A DNA stretch of 6,688 nt, taken from the NCBI GenBank assembly GCA_913775005.1, contig CAJYKY010000438.1:1-6688 (forward strand). Reading direction: 5' to 3'. This DNA is from an uncultured Achromobacter sp. (GTDB lineage Bacteria; Pseudomonadota; Gammaproteobacteria; Burkholderiales; Burkholderiaceae_B). Under the pieces are notes generated by a model, which was not told where the DNA came from, made no database searches, and was given only the letters and a program-made list of their open reading frames with translations. Position numbers and translations under genes: made by a program. Position 1 is the first letter of the stretch; the number at the start of each line of letters is the position of its first letter. Positions 5,641-6,688 of this stretch are shown here, one piece after another.

Positions 5641-6613
5641 CGATGATGTGCTGTTGCGGGCGGATGACCTGGCCTGCTGGTTCGATGTGTCGCCGCCGTG
5701 GCTGGAACGCACGCTGTCGCGGCAGCCCGAACAAACGCTGAAGGCGGTGGACGGCGTGTCGCTGGCGGTGCCGCGAGGCACCACGCTCAGCATCGTGGGC
5801 GAATCCGGTTGCGGCAAGTCGACGTTGGCCAAGCTCTTGGTGGGCCTGGTGGCGCCCACGCGCGGCAAGCTGGCTTACGGCCGCAATCGCAAGGGCGGGG
5901 TATTGCATCCGCAGATGATCTTCCAGGATCCGTACGCCAGCCTGAACCCGCGCTGGCGCGTGGGCAATATCGTGGCCGAACCCATCGTGACCCTGGGGCT
6001 GCGATCCAGCCCCGCGCAGACGCGTCAGCGCGTGGATGAACTGCTGGAACTGGTGGGCCTGTCCGCCAGCGATGCCAGCCGTTTTCCGCATGAGTTCTCG
6101 GGCGGCCAGCGGCAACGCATTTCGATTGCGCGCGCCTTGGCGACCGAAGCGGAATTTCTGGTTTGTGACGAGCCGACCTCGGCGCTGGACGTGTCCGTGC
6201 AGGCGCAGATCCTGAACCTGATGGGCGATCTGCAAAAGGAATTCGGGCTGACGTATGTGTTCATCAGCCACAACTTGTCGGTAGTGCGACACGTGTCGGA
6301 CAGCGTGGCGGTGATGTATCTGGGGCGCATCGTCGAGCAGGCGCCGGCGGATCAGTTGTTCGATGCCCCGCAGCATCCCTACACGCGGATGCTGCTGGAC
6401 ACGATTCCCGATCTGGAAGACCCGCGGCGGGACCGGGAGCCTATGGGAGGCGAAGTGCCAAACCCGATTCAACCGCCGTCAGGCTGCACGTTTCATCCGC
6501 GCTGTGCGCTGGCCAGACCGCAGTGCAAAGAAAGCGTGCCCGAGGTCAGCCGGGTGGGCGGCCGGCAGATACGCTGTCACGCCGTGCATTGGGAACGCGC
6601 CTGCGCCGCGTAG
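5630..6613 (+). CDS. DppF/OppF-type ABC transporter ATP-binding protein
   Basis: Second ATPase of the importer, 327 aa from ATG 5630, normal for OppF/DppF. Motifs are Walker A GESGCGKS (57-64), Q-loop Gln99 (MIFQDPYASLNPRW), signature FSGGQRQRI (156-164), Walker B FLVCDEP (176-182), D-loop SALD (184-187) and switch His214 (ISHN). The OppD/F C-terminal domain has HPYTRMLLDTIPD (249-261). Cysteines C286, C292, C299 and C316 repeat the CxFHPRC-type Fe-S arrangement of its partner, which not all OppF-type subunits carry. The insertion SPPWLERTLSRQPEQTLKAV (21-40) between the first strand and Walker A is normal in F-type subunits. The gene overlaps the D-type ATPase gene by 11 nt, the same overlap length as between the two permease genes, consistent with paired translation. 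The stop codon TAG (6611-6613) lies at the loop/right-arm edge of a hairpin. Confidence 0.95.
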   Translation: MLHNDDVLLRADDLACWFDVSPPWLERTLSRQPEQTLKAVDGVSLAVPRGTTLSIVGESGCGKSTLAKLLVGLVAPTRGKLAYGRNRKGGVLHPQMIFQDPYASLNPRWRVGNIVAEPIVTLGLRSSPAQTRQRVDELLELVGLSASDASRFPHEFSGGQRQRISIARALATEAEFLVCDEPTSALDVSVQAQILNLMGDLQKEFGLTYVFISHNLSVVRHVSDSVAVMYLGRIVEQAPADQLFDAPQHPYTRMLLDTIPDLEDPRRDREPMGGEVPNPIQPPSGCTFHPRCALARPQCKESVPEVSRVGGRQIRCHAVHWERACAA

Positions 6614-6623
6614 CGCAGGCGCG
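6596..6623. terminator. Candidate bidirectional terminator hairpin over the operon stop codon
   Basis: An 11-bp perfect inverted repeat, CGCGCCTGCGC (6596-6606) and GCGCAGGCGCG (6613-6623), encloses a 6-nt loop. It includes the end of the last coding sequence and its TAG, and sits 8 nt beyond the stop of the convergent minus-strand gene, a natural place for shared termination. No U-tract follows on either strand, so a canonical intrinsic terminator is not shown. It could instead be a 3'-end stabilising or pausing hairpin. Confidence 0.5.
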
Positions 6624-6631
6624 GCAGGGCG

Positions 6632-6688
6632 TTACTTCCCGTAGACGAGATCGCGCAGGCCCAGCGACAGCCCGGGCCAATACGTGAT
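6632..6688 (-). CDS. C-terminal end of a convergent gene, possibly a TRAP-type large permease (partial)
   Basis: Read on the minus strand, the last 57 nt give 18 codons ending in TAA (6632-6634): ITYWPGLSLGLRDLVYGK. The short hydrophobic run with a Pro followed by LSL and a polar tail resembles the C-terminus of DctM-type TRAP large permeases or other multi-spanning transporters, but 18 residues are too few to identify a family. That this is a real gene is supported by its convergent position and the hairpin just beyond its stop. It continues past the right edge. Nothing ties it functionally to the ABC operon. Confidence 0.4.
   Translation of the reverse strand: MTYWPGLSLGLRDLVYGK

Noticed and set aside
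4567..5868. A 433-codon minus-strand open frame opposite the two ATPases.
   Set aside because: Its composition is that of a shadow, with recurring segments mirroring ATPase motifs on the other strand; both plus-strand genes have complete family motifs.

Overview
The window comes from a GC-rich proteobacterium. Codon usage is strongly G/C-ending, genes are tightly overlapped and have good Shine-Dalgarno sites. The style resembles beta-proteobacteria of the Achromobacter/Bordetella type, but that placement is an impression from gene style and not a database match.

Nearly all of it is one co-directional plus-strand operon. In order: the C-terminal ~290 residues of a DppB/OppB-type inner-membrane permease (1-878, 5' end outside the window), a DppC/OppC-type permease (868-1833), a short intergenic gap filled by a five-copy 14-bp tandem repeat (1837-1906), a cytosine-deaminase/AtzC-type amidohydrolase (1917-3110), a second, TRZ/ATZ-type amidohydrolase with altered metal-site motifs (3110-4597), and two OppD/DppD- and OppF/DppF-type ATPases (4594-5640 and 5630-6613). 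All junctions except the repeat-filled gap overlap by 1-11 nt, so translation is probably coupled. A strong hairpin (6596-6623) spans the last stop codon. Beyond it, the last 18 codons of a convergent minus-strand gene, possibly a TRAP-type large permease, run off the right edge.

Together the genes describe an ABC importer of the peptide/nickel/opine class (two permeases plus two ATPases; the periplasmic binding protein is not in the window and would be expected upstream) with two amidohydrolases placed between the permease pair and the ATPase pair. The simplest reading is uptake of an unidentified compound, perhaps an N-heterocycle or an amide/amidine-containing compound, that is deaminated or hydrolysed in the cytoplasm. 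The first amidohydrolase keeps every expected catalytic residue of the CodA fold. The second keeps the late metal ligands but has lost the N-terminal HxH pair (now D-A-L within a D-rich segment) and has Gln in place of the usual HxxE glutamate. It is therefore either a non-catalytic partner or an enzyme with different metal chemistry. This protein and the tandem repeat are the most notable things in the window.
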